Below, piece after piece: positions 45,090 through 54,217 of a stretch of 64,000 nt of DNA. How positions within the stretch are numbered: the stretch's first letter is position 1; each line of letters opens with the position of its first letter. The DNA comes from Candidatus Saccharimonadota bacterium (GTDB lineage: Bacteria > Patescibacteriota > Saccharimonadia > Saccharimonadales > Saccharimonadaceae). Made by a program: the position numbers and the translations under genes. The stretch spans positions 210,783-274,782 of the forward strand of contig JAPUFB010000004.1 in the NCBI GenBank assembly GCA_027492255.1, read 5' to 3'. A model generated the notes under the pieces. It was not told the DNA's origin and did not search any database. It saw nothing but the letters and a program-made list of their open reading frames with translations.

Positions 45090-46781
45090 TTAAGCAGCTT
45101 CAAGTCGAAGTAACCGACCTTCAACACTCTTTCGTCCATTCCATTCATTTATGCCCAGCTCGCACCACGCGGTGACATTATCTCCAATTTCTGCGCTAAA
45201 GTCATCGGCTTTTGAAAATACTATCATTTCCATAGATTGCCCCAATTTGTCAGTAAAACGAAACTTCACATGTTGGTTCTCAGCACCCATAAACCGTTTA
45301 CCTACCACGATAAGATTTTCAAATTGAAATCGTGGTGAGGGATTGCCATTACCATAAGGCTCTAGTGCAGCAAGGTCTCGTATATTTCCCTCAGTGCAGA
45401 GTCGAAAATCTGGTAAGGTAACGTCTGATCGCACCTCAAGATAGTGAAATTGATCAACAAGTTTTAGTGAACGATAGTAGTCATTAACTGCGTCACGCCA
45501 TACATCAATATTCACAGACTCAAGTGTCACGCCAGCGGCAAGCTTGTGACCACCGCCTTTTATGAGCAGGTGTTCAGTCGCACGAATTGCGGCCACGGCC
45601 GAAAAGTCACCATAGCTCCTCGCTGATCCCTTGGCGGTTCCGTCCTCAAGTTCCTGCAAAACAAACGTCGGCTTGTGGTATTTTTCTAGTAGATTTGCCG
45701 CGACAATACCGATAATTCCATGACTCCAACTTGGGTCGCTTACAACAAGCACCGGGCCAGTGAAAGCCTCGGCTTGCGGTATAGCACTCGCAACTATTCT
45801 TGCCTGCTCAGTGCGTCGCTCCTGATTTATCCCCTCAAGCTGTTCGGCTAATTGAAGAGCCTTCGCGCTATCGCTAGTGGTAAGAAGATCTAGTGCGAGC
45901 TGGGCTGTTTCTAATCGTCCGGCGGCGTTAAGTCTCGGCCCTAAACCAAATCCGAGGCTCCGCGAGTCGAGCCGATCCGGGGAGATACGCGCCACGGCCA
46001 TCAATAGCTTAAGGCCTGGTCGTCGGGTTTTTGCAAGTACCCGAAGCCCCCAGAGCACATTGGCACGATTCTCGTCCTGAAGTGTCACAACATCACAAAC
46101 CGTACCAAGCGCAACCAAATCCAGCAGCCACTTTTCTTGACCGGCATCAAGTCCTTTAAGCCTTGTTTGCAATGCTTGCACGAGTTTAAATGCTACCCCA
46201 CAGCCCGCCAGATCCAAAAAAGGATAGAGTTTCTTTTTCGAAGATTCTTTTAGAATAAACCCTTCATATTCATTGGGATATTTTTGTAAAAGCCACTTTG
46301 GATTAATCATCGCTGTTTTTGATGACTTAGTCTCCGCCACTGAATGATGATCTGTCACTATCACATCGACTCCAAGCTCTTCAGCTCGAGCAATCTCGGC
46401 ATGACTTAAACTCCCGCAATCCACTGTCACAATAATCTTAGCGCCGTTTTTTGCAAGTGTTTCCACGGCTGATTTTGCAAGCCCATACCCCTCGACAAAT
46501 CTGTTAGGAATAAACACGCTCGCTTCTATACCAAACTGTTGAAAACTATCAAGCAAGATTGTCGAGGCTGTCAGACCGTCAATATCATAGTCGCCATAGA
46601 TAACAACTGTTTCGTGTTTCGTATATGCACGGACTAATCGCGCCACTGCCTTATCCATGTCCGGCAATAAAAACGGGTCATGACGATACTGGTCATACTC
46701 AGGATTTAAAAAAGCCTGGCGCTTATGGGAAGACGTCAGACCTCTTGCACCTAATACTGCTTCAACAAGAGCGCTGCTCAT
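45090..46781 (-). CDS. recJ: Single-strand exonuclease RecJ
   Basis: 563 residues. GDYDIDGLTAS, TVDCGS, VTDHHSV and GSARSYGDFS with GGGHKLAAGVT are DHH/DHHA1 signatures. It degrades ssDNA 5' to 3' in repair. Its ATG overlaps the stop of the wHTH gene. Confidence 0.94.
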   Translation of the reverse strand: MSSALVEAVLGARGLTSSHKRQAFLNPEYDQYRHDPFLLPDMDKAVARLVRAYTKHETVVIYGDYDIDGLTASTILLDSFQQFGIEASVFIPNRFVEGYGLAKSAVETLAKNGAKIIVTVDCGSLSHAEIARAEELGVDVIVTDHHSVAETKSSKTAMINPKWLLQKYPNEYEGFILKESSKKKLYPFLDLAGCGVAFKLVQALQTRLKGLDAGQEKWLLDLVALGTVCDVVTLQDENRANVLWGLRVLAKTRRPGLKLLMAVARISPDRLDSRSLGFGLGPRLNAAGRLETAQLALDLLTTSDSAKALQLAEQLEGINQERRTEQARIVASAIPQAEAFTGPVLVVSDPSWSHGIIGIVAANLLEKYHKPTFVLQELEDGTAKGSARSYGDFSAVAAIRATEHLLIKGGGHKLAAGVTLESVNIDVWRDAVNDYYRSLKLVDQFHYLEVRSDVTLPDFRLCTEGNIRDLAALEPYGNGNPSPRFQFENLIVVGKRFMGAENQHVKFRFTDKLGQSMEMIVFSKADDFSAEIGDNVTAWCELGINEWNGRKSVEGRLLRLEAA

Positions 46782-47080
46782 GCGTCGGTTGGGTTGCTGC
46801 GCTTTCGATTAGCCTGTGCTTGTTGAGATTTAATAACAATGCTCTGTAACTCCTTGAAGATAGTAAAGTGTTTGTTTGTTGAATAAATCTTTGTGTTGCC
46901 TTGTTTTTCGCTCGTAAGGAAACCAACTTTTTCGAGGCGCTTCAGTTCTCGCTGGATATTACCGGGATCTTCTTTGATAAGCTTAGCAAGTCCTCGCACA
47001 TGAGTTCGAAAATCAGGATATTTCGCATACACAACGATTATCTTGCGACGGACCCTAGACGTGATAAAAACATCCAACAT
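46778..47080 (-). CDS. Winged-helix transcriptional regulator
   Basis: 100 residues (MLDVFITSRVRRKIIVVYAK...). The recognition region EDPGNIQRELKRLEKVGFLTS and the wing EKQGNTKIYSTN fit an ArsR/MarR-like winged helix. The ATG at 47080 with GGAAG is preferred over a GTG at 47095. It overlaps recJ, whose expression it may or may not control. Confidence 0.75.
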   Translation of the reverse strand: MLDVFITSRVRRKIIVVYAKYPDFRTHVRGLAKLIKEDPGNIQRELKRLEKVGFLTSEKQGNTKIYSTNKHFTIFKELQSIVIKSQQAQANRKRSNPTDA

Positions 47081-47169
47081 TACTTGCTTCCACACCTTCT
47101 TCAGTTAGTATTTGTTGCTAATTATTCTACATTATAGAGGGCATGCCTGGCAACAGCAAATCGCATTTT

Positions 47170-47832
47170 TTACTGCCAATGTAGTACTATGTCGCGAAGT
47201 ATAGCGATAACAGTCTGATGATCAAATGTGTCATTTTTTTCGTAGTAGTGCGCTGTATCTATATAGTTATCTGTTACCGACAAGATATGCAACTCGTCTC
47301 CCGTAAGATGCGCTACATCAACCGCCTGGACTGAAGCGATTGGCGTACAGATAATAAGTTTAAGGATATTAAGTGGCTTCAGAAAATCAGCTGCTGCATC
47401 GAGTAGTGCTCCATTAGGTAACCCGTCCGCAACAAGAATAACGTTATGAGCCCTCAGCATCTCGGGGTTAACGATACCGCTTGAACCTAGCAGCTGATTG
47501 ATTCTATCCATCTTCTCGCGTTTTTGATCGTCCAAATAACCGTGAAACTCAGTATAGTATTCATCAACCTCGCCTTCGGAGAAATCCGAATTGTACGTAA
47601 AGCTTCCACTTTGCGTCAGAGTACCAAAGTTTTGATTCTCGCCCGGCACGTCGATTGTTTCAAGCAAAAGTAATGCAAGTGCACAGTGAAGCTGAGCAGC
47701 AATTTCACGGCCCAGTACCACACCACCGTCATTTAGTGCGACAACAACACAGTTTTCATAGCGATACGTCACCAAAAGCTCCTGCGCTAGTTGATAGCCC
47801 GCATCAGCCCGTGAAGAGAAATACATAAGCAT
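47170..47832 (-). CDS. Phosphoribosyltransferase-like protein
   Basis: 220 residues. SSRADAGYQLAQELL and VVALNDGGVVLGREIA match the N-terminal part of PRTase-fold proteins; the PRPP loop reads VILVADGLPNGA where VILVDDGIATG is usual, so binding may be altered. TAGAAT lies seven bases before the ATG. Divergent from priA. Confidence 0.7.
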   Translation of the reverse strand: MLMYFSSRADAGYQLAQELLVTYRYENCVVVALNDGGVVLGREIAAQLHCALALLLLETIDVPGENQNFGTLTQSGSFTYNSDFSEGEVDEYYTEFHGYLDDQKREKMDRINQLLGSSGIVNPEMLRAHNVILVADGLPNGALLDAAADFLKPLNILKLIICTPIASVQAVDVAHLTGDELHILSVTDNYIDTAHYYEKNDTFDHQTVIAILRDIVLHWQ

Positions 47833-47867
47833 TATTCTACCAGTTTTTTACCAGTATAATAAGAGGT

Positions 47868-49811
47868 ATGTCTTACTACCTGGTATCACCGCTCAAGATT
47901 ACCCACGCCCGTGAATCACTTCTCACATATGAAAGTAGTATACTGCTCACCCCCGGTCAAATCGTCTCTGTTCCGGTTGGTTCACGTATCGTCCCGGCGG
48001 TCGTGACGAGCAAGACAAAGCAACCAGAGTTTGCAACGAAACCAATTACTGCCCTCATTCAGGAAGTCCCGTTACCTACTTCTCTTCTGATACTTCATGA
48101 ATGGCTGGCTCAGTATTACGATTCTCACCCTGTTAACGTATGGCAAACCATGCTACCAAGCGGCCTTCTTAAAAAACGTCGCAATAGTAAAAAAAGTATG
48201 ATAACTGCAGTCAGGGACACGTCACCGCTCACGCTCACCACCGAACAAAACACTGCGATTGAACGTATTCTTCAGAAACCCCATGGTACAACTCTTCTAC
48301 ACGGCATTACCGGATCAGGAAAAACCGCGGTATATATTGAAATTGCCAAAAAAACTATTGAAGCCGGGCGCTCGGTTATTGTTCTTGTACCTGAAATCGC
48401 ACTCACTTCACAGATTGTTGCAGAGTTTTTCCCGCATTTCAAAAATCTATCGGTCACCCACTCGACAATGACCGAGTCAGCACGTCATACACTATGGAAT
48501 ACCCTCCTGTCTGCAACCGAGCCACAGGTCGTGATTGGCCCGCGATCTGCACTCTTTTCGCCCGTACCTGATCTAGGCCTAATCGTTATTGATGAATGTC
48601 ATGAACCCGCTTTCAAACAGGAGAAAAGTCCCCGATATTCCGCAATCAGAGCTGCTGCCGTCCTCGCAAAAACGACAAAAAGCCGATTAATCCTCGGCAG
48701 CGCGACACCATCCGTTGTTGATTACTATCTAGCCGAACATACTCCTGACGCTGACGTCGTAGAGATGCTCGCTACCGCAAGAAATATCACACTCAAACCA
48801 AGCATTGAACTGGTCGATATGACCAAGAAACATAATTTCTCTCGTAGCCAGTTTTTATCTGAGACATTTTTGAAAAAACTAGACGAAACACTCACTGCCG
48901 GGAATCAAGCCCTTGTCTTTCATAATCGCCGCGGCAGTGCACCTATTACACTCTGCGAGAACTGTGGGTGGAATGCGAGTTGTCCGCGCTGCTACGTGCC
49001 TCTGACACTACACGCTGATCACTACCATTTACGATGCCATCTTTGTAACTATAGTGAAGCTGTTCCAACCACATGCCCCAGCTGCCAGACAGCCGGTATT
49101 ATCCATAAAGGCATCGGTACGAAACGAATATTCGAAGAATTAACACGCCTTTTCCCAAAAGCCCGAATAGCCCGCTTTGATGGTGATTCCTCTTCTATCG
49201 ACACCGTAGAGAGCCAATACCAGAACCTCTACGACGGTAATATCGACATTATTATTGGCACACAAGTGATAGCAAAGGGGCTTGATCTTCCCCATCTTCG
49301 TTTCGTTGGTATTGTTCAGGCTGATAGTGGCCTCGCACTTCCTGATTTCTCCTCAGACGAACGTGTTTTCCAGCTTATAGCACAAGTTATTGGACGAGTA
49401 GGACGTAGCGATCACCAAAGTGCGGTTATTATCCAAAGCTATCAACCAACTCATCCAAGCGTAGTGTGCGGTATCGCCCAAAACTACAAAGATTTTTATC
49501 AGTACTGTCTTCTTGAGCGTAAACGAGCACATTTCCCGCCCTTCACCTATCTATTAACATGCACTGCTGTATATAAAACTGAAGCCGGTGCCGTAAGAGC
49601 ATCTAGGGAGTTAATAAAAAAATTACGCGAACATACATCCTCACAAGTTGAGATACTTGGCCCCGCACCCGCCTTCTATGAACGCCTCCGTGATACCTAC
49701 CGTTGGCAAATTATCCTGAAAAGTAGATCTCGTCAACATCTTATGAATATATTACCTCTTCTTCCTGCAACCGGCTGGCAAACTGAACTTGATCCAATAT
49801 CGTTACTGTAA
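47868..49811 (+). CDS. priA: Primosomal protein N' (replication restart helicase)
   Basis: 647 residues. Walker A HGITGSGKTAVY, motif II IDECHEPAF, GSATPSV and the two zinc clusters (CENCGWNASCPRC and CHLCNYSEAVPTTCPSC) are present. It reloads the replisome at stalled forks. TATAAT lies seven bases before the ATG. Confidence 0.95.
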   Translation: MSYYLVSPLKITHARESLLTYESSILLTPGQIVSVPVGSRIVPAVVTSKTKQPEFATKPITALIQEVPLPTSLLILHEWLAQYYDSHPVNVWQTMLPSGLLKKRRNSKKSMITAVRDTSPLTLTTEQNTAIERILQKPHGTTLLHGITGSGKTAVYIEIAKKTIEAGRSVIVLVPEIALTSQIVAEFFPHFKNLSVTHSTMTESARHTLWNTLLSATEPQVVIGPRSALFSPVPDLGLIVIDECHEPAFKQEKSPRYSAIRAAAVLAKTTKSRLILGSATPSVVDYYLAEHTPDADVVEMLATARNITLKPSIELVDMTKKHNFSRSQFLSETFLKKLDETLTAGNQALVFHNRRGSAPITLCENCGWNASCPRCYVPLTLHADHYHLRCHLCNYSEAVPTTCPSCQTAGIIHKGIGTKRIFEELTRLFPKARIARFDGDSSSIDTVESQYQNLYDGNIDIIIGTQVIAKGLDLPHLRFVGIVQADSGLALPDFSSDERVFQLIAQVIGRVGRSDHQSAVIIQSYQPTHPSVVCGIAQNYKDFYQYCLLERKRAHFPPFTYLLTCTAVYKTEAGAVRASRELIKKLREHTSSQVEILGPAPAFYERLRDTYRWQIILKSRSRQHLMNILPLLPATGWQTELDPISLL

Positions 49812-49841
49812 TCAATTTTTGTCTCTGTTATACTAATTGCA

Positions 49842-50414
49842 ATGACTAAAGACGACATCATCACACTTCCACATCCATCGCTTCATACTCGTTCTGAAAG
49901 AGTGCATGTTATTACCGATGAAACACGTCAGCTTATCGCTGACATGCGCAGTGCAACGCTTGACTGGGAAAACTCGAGACCTCACGAAATTGCCGTCGCA
50001 CTCGCAGCTGTCCAGATTGATAGACTTGAGCGAGTCGTTATTGTTCGTGGTGATTTTGATAATAAAGAAGATCGAACCTTTGTCGTCCTTATAAACCCTG
50101 AGGTTATTAAGGCTGAAGGAGACGTCATCGCTGATCATGAAGGCTGTCTCAGTGTTACTGATATATATGGTATAGTTCCTCGTCACAATAAGGTCCGCAT
50201 CAAAGCACTCGATGAAGATGGTAACGAGGTCCGCGTCAAAGCTGAAGGCTTCCTTGCGCGCGTACTTCAACACGAAATTGACCATACAAACGGTATCTGT
50301 TTCGTTGATCATATCAAAGACCAGCCCGATGCTTTTTTCCTCTTGAATGCTAAAGGTGATCTGGAGCCACTCGCGTATGACAAAGTCCTCGCGTCTGATA
50401 TTTTTCGGGACTGA
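49842..50414 (+). CDS. def: Peptide deformylase
   Basis: 190 residues. EGCLSV and QHEIDHTNG hold the Cys and two His metal ligands and catalytic Glu. The first motif, usually GxGLAAxQ, is AVALAAVQI. TATACT is seven bases before the ATG. It overlaps fmt by 38 bases, the usual pair. Confidence 0.92.
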   Translation: MTKDDIITLPHPSLHTRSERVHVITDETRQLIADMRSATLDWENSRPHEIAVALAAVQIDRLERVVIVRGDFDNKEDRTFVVLINPEVIKAEGDVIADHEGCLSVTDIYGIVPRHNKVRIKALDEDGNEVRVKAEGFLARVLQHEIDHTNGICFVDHIKDQPDAFFLLNAKGDLEPLAYDKVLASDIFRD

Positions 50415-51267
50415 AACTTTCAGCGTACCGACACTTAATTCCCTATTGGATAACGGCTTCAATATTGTTGCTATCGTTACTAAACCCGATACGCGAAAAG
50501 GTCGCGGCAAAAAATCCTTCGTTCACCCGATAAAGCAAATCGGCCTTGAACATAACATTCCAGTACTACAACCTCTGAAATTATCCGAAATAACAGAGGA
50601 GATTACTTCTCTTCGTCCTGAGGCTGGTGTTCTCGTGGCGTATGGAAAAATAATTCCTGAGCGAACAATTAATTTGTTCGAGCCTATTGGCATCATTAAC
50701 CTTCATCCCTCTTCCTTGCCCAAATACCGTGGCCCTAGCCCAATCGAATCAACCATTCTTGCGGGCGATACTACAACCGCACTTAGTATCATGAAACTAG
50801 ATCCTGGCATGGATACCGGACCGATTTTTGCTCAAAAACCCTTAGCACTCACTGGTCATGAAACTCGCCCAGAACTCTATACATTACTTGCAGTTGAAGG
50901 TGCGAGGACGCTTATCGAAACCCTTCCTAGTATCCTTGATGGTTCACTACGTGCAACTCCACAAAAAATAAATGATGTTTCTGTTACATCACTTATTCAT
51001 AAGGATGACGGTATTCTCACCCCTTCAAACGATACTGCTGATGTATGCGAAAAAAAGATCCGTGCCTTCTTAGAATATCCAAAAACTCGTCTAAATATAT
51101 TTAACCACGATGTAATCATTACATCAGCAAAAGTTGCAAATAATGAAAATGACGGCACACTTGTTATTGAGTGCGCCGGTAATTCATGGCTCGAAATTAC
51201 GTCTCTCATTGCCCCTAGCGGGAAGCGTATGAGTGGCGCTGATTTTCTTCGCGGCTACTCTGCTTAG
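50377..51267 (+). CDS. fmt: Methionyl-tRNA formyltransferase
   Basis: 296 residues. RLIFFGTETFSVPTL starts the formyl-folate fold; INLHPSSLPKYRGPSPI and the DPGMDTGPI stretch hold the catalytic Asn/His/Asp. It formylates initiator Met-tRNA. The start inside def at 50377 fits the family. Convergent with the DUF5663-like gene, with overlapping ends. Confidence 0.93.
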   Translation: MTKSSRLIFFGTETFSVPTLNSLLDNGFNIVAIVTKPDTRKGRGKKSFVHPIKQIGLEHNIPVLQPLKLSEITEEITSLRPEAGVLVAYGKIIPERTINLFEPIGIINLHPSSLPKYRGPSPIESTILAGDTTTALSIMKLDPGMDTGPIFAQKPLALTGHETRPELYTLLAVEGARTLIETLPSILDGSLRATPQKINDVSVTSLIHKDDGILTPSNDTADVCEKKIRAFLEYPKTRLNIFNHDVIITSAKVANNENDGTLVIECAGNSWLEITSLIAPSGKRMSGADFLRGYSA

Positions 51268-51695
51268 CTTTCGGTGGCTAAAATTGCTTCACGATTCTGA
51301 GAGATTTCTTGCTTCAATTTCTCAAGCTCGCTCGCAACCACTTGGCGATAGTCTGGACGATTCATTTCTAGCCATTTAAGTGAACCATATTCACTCAGAA
51401 TCGCTAGCTCATCAATACCTTCATCCTGTAGTGCGGACTCTTTCAGTTTCTGATAATCAGGTTGCTCAGCATAGTTCGGTAAATGCTCCATAAACCATGC
51501 GTGAACTTTTTCCTGATCCCTATCAACAAATGACTCAAATTCTGCCATTTGCTGTTCAGTAAGTCCTTCGCTCAACTTGGTACCAACTCGTAGTTCCAGC
51601 TCGCTATATATGTGCTGTAAAAATGCCTGTTTTTGATTGTCCGGCATCGCCCCGAGACCCAAGTCCTGCAAAAAATTGTCATCTAATTGAAACAT
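51264..51695 (-). CDS. DUF5663-like small protein
   Basis: 143 residues (MFQLDDNFLQDLGLG...), acidic, helical, with an N-terminal FLQDLGLGAMPDNQKQAFLQHI pattern that I associate with DUF5663. Unknown function. Four bases overlap the fmt end. Confidence 0.6.
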   Translation of the reverse strand: MFQLDDNFLQDLGLGAMPDNQKQAFLQHIYSELELRVGTKLSEGLTEQQMAEFESFVDRDQEKVHAWFMEHLPNYAEQPDYQKLKESALQDEGIDELAILSEYGSLKWLEMNRPDYRQVVASELEKLKQEISQNREAILATES

Positions 51696-51727
51696 TGCTT
51701 TTATCTCCTATATGCCTCCTAGTATAA

Positions 51728-51754
51728 CAGTATCCCGAAAATTTCGGGATACTG
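51728..51754 (-). repeat. Perfect intergenic hairpin
   Basis: CAGTATCCCGAAA/TTTCGGGATACTG, 13 bases per arm. No T-run; it lies after the 51.8-53.1 kb gene and could terminate or stabilise its mRNA. Confidence 0.6.
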
Positions 51755-51782
51755 GCTGAAGCTAGGAATTTATATGATTTGT

Positions 51783-53126
51783 TTATTCACTTCCATGGTT
51801 ATCAAATTTCTTGTTCTGATCATTTTTTCTAGTGGTCCCAGGTCTAATAAATTTATTAACCTTTTTAACCCTACGCTCCATACTGGCGTTTGTTGACTCA
51901 AGAAATCCTTCGATCTTTCCCTTAACATCAGCTTGTTTTATAGCACTAACTACGTTTTGTGTTCTTGATTTTACTCGTCCGCGAGCGTCTTTGAGATACG
52001 TAGCCGTGCGACGTGCCTTAGTAGAGATGCCTAATTTATTGTTACCGGCAACAAGCATATTCTTAAACGATTTAAGGGCACTTGATATTTTCTCTTTTGC
52101 TTTATCGAACTGTGATACCTGACGGGTAATTGGTCTGTCGATGAGAAGACTGCCTGCATTTGCGGTCTTAAGCATAACCGTCCCCTTCGAGATACGGAGA
52201 ATATCTTCGTAGATAGCCCTATCCTTCGCACTGATTCTATCTGGCGCAATACCATCGCGACGTGCAAGCTCCTCGACGCTAGGAAGTTTAATTTCCTCGT
52301 TGTCGGAAGCCTTCTCTGTACTCTTTGGAGTTGCCAGCGCTTGAGCCTCAGGCTGTACGGTGGCGTCAGCAGCAATTGCTTCAGCTTCTGCCTGAATATG
52401 AGCAACCTGCTCACCATTACCTTCGGGCTGAATCGCATTAGCAGTTAGCGCAACGGCTCCTAGATTTCCCTCTGTAGTCTTGGTTGTACTCTCAGATTTT
52501 TCGTTCTTTTCAATAGATCCATGCTGTTCTTTCCAGGCTATAAGGCTTGAAAGATCACCTTCGTAACCGCCGGCTTCATACGCCGTATAATACTCATCAT
52601 CCTCAGTGGTTGATGGTTGCTCTACCGTGGCAGTAGTAACCTCAACTGAAAGTGGCTGCTCTGAAGCGTTTTCTGTCTCGTTAGGTCGAGAAGAAGCTGG
52701 TCGATTACGCTCAATCCAAGCCTTTTTTCGGGCCTCAAAATAGAGATCAGGGTACGTTAGTGCCTTAATATAGCTTCCACGTGTGATCTCATATCGCTCC
52801 CTGGCGCGTTCATCTCTAAACCGTTTATCACTGGGGAAAGTAGCATCAACTATTTCTTTTGCATAATCAAGACGGGCAGCGTCCGCCGCTTCTCCCTGAC
52901 CACTCACCTCCTTGAATAACCATGCGCGTGAGTCAATCACATCCTGAACAGTTACTTCTGTCTGGTATTTTGCACTACCAAAGGCAAGAATTGTATCGAG
53001 ATTTGGTTCACTTTCGTGTATTTCGACAGTATGGCTAGATTCAGGATTGTCACCTTGTTGCACTACCTTCATGCGTGCATCTCTAGGGGTTGGAGTGTGT
53101 GTTTCGTCTTCTTTAATTTCTATCAT
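51783..53126 (-). CDS. Large low-complexity soluble protein, unknown
   Basis: 447 residues rich in Ala/Glu, with a basic C-terminus containing repeated helical segments. The start ATG at 53126 (MIEIKEDETHTPTPRD) follows TTGACA-17-TAGTAT (53160-53165 and 53137-53142) by 10 bases, so the longer in-frame start is excluded. No signal peptide or membrane helix. Function unknown; its promoter faces the cassette promoter. Confidence 0.7.
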   Translation of the reverse strand: MIEIKEDETHTPTPRDARMKVVQQGDNPESSHTVEIHESEPNLDTILAFGSAKYQTEVTVQDVIDSRAWLFKEVSGQGEAADAARLDYAKEIVDATFPSDKRFRDERARERYEITRGSYIKALTYPDLYFEARKKAWIERNRPASSRPNETENASEQPLSVEVTTATVEQPSTTEDDEYYTAYEAGGYEGDLSSLIAWKEQHGSIEKNEKSESTTKTTEGNLGAVALTANAIQPEGNGEQVAHIQAEAEAIAADATVQPEAQALATPKSTEKASDNEEIKLPSVEELARRDGIAPDRISAKDRAIYEDILRISKGTVMLKTANAGSLLIDRPITRQVSQFDKAKEKISSALKSFKNMLVAGNNKLGISTKARRTATYLKDARGRVKSRTQNVVSAIKQADVKGKIEGFLESTNASMERRVKKVNKFIRPGTTRKNDQNKKFDNHGSE

Positions 53127-53213
53127 AATGTATTTAATACTAGCATTTATATGCTGTTTTGTCAAGCATTAGCATCATATATTTGCGCTAATGCTTATTT
53201 GTTGTTAAAAGCA
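53127..53213. promoter_or_regulatory. Divergent promoter region with a shared dyad
   Basis: Contains the leftward -35/-10 (53137-53165) and a perfect 10-base inverted repeat AAGCATTAGC/GCTAATGCTT (53164-53173, 53187-53196) between it and the rightward promoter. The dyad could be an operator. Confidence 0.55.
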
Positions 53214-53242
53214 TTGACAATTAGTTTACTTTGTGATAGTAT
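53214..53242 (+). promoter_or_regulatory. Strong promoter of the GC-rich cassette leader
   Basis: TTGACA (53214-53219), 17 bases, TAGTAT (53237-53242). Transcription would run about 430 bases through the left inverted repeat and leader before the first cassette ATG. Confidence 0.75.
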
Positions 53243-53254
53243 GTGGAAGTCAAC

Positions 53255-53363
53255 GATTTGCGAGCTCTGGGTGGTTGATCCATACTATACTCGCCTGTCG
53301 GGAGATGAGGTACGTTAATAACTTGGATGACATATTTTATGTCAAATCATGCTATTTCATATA
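53255..53363. repeat. Left copy of the ~100-bp cassette-flanking inverted repeat
   Basis: Its 26-bp core (53338-53363) matches 55504-55529 inverted at 24 of 26 positions. Further matching blocks (CATCCAAG, CCCGAC, TATAGT, TCGCAAATC) follow in the same order in the right copy. Confidence 0.75.
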
Positions 53364-53378
53364 TACCAACGCGTATTT

Positions 53379-53466
53379 CTCAAGCCTGGCACGGCAAATC
53401 TGTCGTGAACGGGTGTATTTCGCAAATCTACAGCTATAGCTACGGGCTTGCCGTGCCGCGCTTGAG
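53379..53466 (+). ncRNA. Large stem-loop in the cassette leader
   Basis: CTCAAG/CTTGAG plus GGCACGGCAA/TTGCCGTGCC (53379-53397 and 53448-53466), 16 paired bases around a 50-base loop that contains AGCTATAGCT. It is non-coding and not U-tailed, so a terminator is unlikely. Confidence 0.55.
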
Positions 53467-53529
53467 AAGATTGGAGTATTTTTGCTCCAGGGCTCGCGTA
53501 TGGCATATGAAACAGTTACTGCATATTCT

Positions 53530-53679
53530 GAAATCTCCCCTTTTTCGAGGGCAGCACACTAGTCTGCAAGCTATCTTGTTGACTATTGGCTGCCTTCGAC
53601 CGCAGGCAGCGGGGATAACCCCTTCGATTCATCGAGGGGAGCGGTCCCCCACTTAATCCCTGCGGGGAGAGGAGATTTC
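53530..53679 (+). promoter_or_regulatory. Possible Shine-Dalgarno-sequestering leader element
   Basis: GAAATCTCC (53530-53538) is fully complementary to GGAGATTTC (53671-53679), the ribosome-binding site of the gene at 53684. Between them are competing G4 and C4 runs (53611-53667) and the GCTGCCT/AGGCAGC stem (53589-53610). This permits alternative folds. Function is inferred only. Confidence 0.45.
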
Positions 53680-53683
53680 CACC

Positions 53684-54199
53684 ATGACCACCAATTCCAA
53701 CTGGAACCTCGGAATCGGCTTCGTGATCAACTTCGTCTTCGACACCTTCCTGGTACTGGCCGTCTTCAGCCTCGGCTACGACGGCCGAGTCACCTGGAAC
53801 GGCATCGGACGCGCAGCCGGCTCCCTCTTCGGAGGGATTCCTAGCCTGCTCGGCATCATCGGCGTTCTCGCCGTGTTGGTGCTGTTCTGGGCCCTCGTCC
53901 GGTGGCTCGCGACGAAGAACTGGAACAGTCTCGCGGCGACCGTCGCGCTGATCGGCTTCATCATCGCCGGCTTCGGCTTGTGGAAGTTCGTGAACTTGCC
54001 CGAGAGCAGCCTCTGGCTGCTCGTCGGGTTCGTCCTGTTCGTCTCCGTCCAGACCTTCCTTGTCTGGCTCGCGTTCGTGCGGGACACCACCGTGTCCAAC
54101 ACGATGCGTTCCTGGCGGGAGCGGCGGGCGAACAAGCGTGCCGATGATGCCGGCCTCAGCATCGTGAGCGATCCCGATCCCAGCAGTTCGACCATCTAA
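53684..54199 (+). CDS. GC-rich cassette gene 1: four-helix membrane protein
   Basis: 171 residues. Four membrane helices (about 10-30, 50-72, 83-101, 108-130), then a basic/acidic cytoplasmic tail. Third codon positions are overwhelmingly G or C. GGAGA lies 8-9 bases before the ATG. It is followed after 18 bases by the lipoprotein gene, so they form an operon. A 228-codon antisense ORF is a composition artefact. Family not recognised; possibly acquired from a GC-rich donor. Confidence 0.75.
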   Translation: MTTNSNWNLGIGFVINFVFDTFLVLAVFSLGYDGRVTWNGIGRAAGSLFGGIPSLLGIIGVLAVLVLFWALVRWLATKNWNSLAATVALIGFIIAGFGLWKFVNLPESSLWLLVGFVLFVSVQTFLVWLAFVRDTTVSNTMRSWRERRANKRADDAGLSIVSDPDPSSSTI

Positions 54200-54217
54200 C
54201 AAGGAAGGAGGTGCGCC

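Noticed and set aside
49833..50510. 225-codon antisense ORF across def and fmt
   Set aside because: Both sense genes are firm families; the antisense translation has no recognisable motif.
53516..54202. 228-codon antisense ORF over cassette gene 1
   Set aside because: High-GC DNA lacks stop codons by chance; no ribosome site or promoter, and the sense gene has membrane helices and a Shine-Dalgarno sequence.
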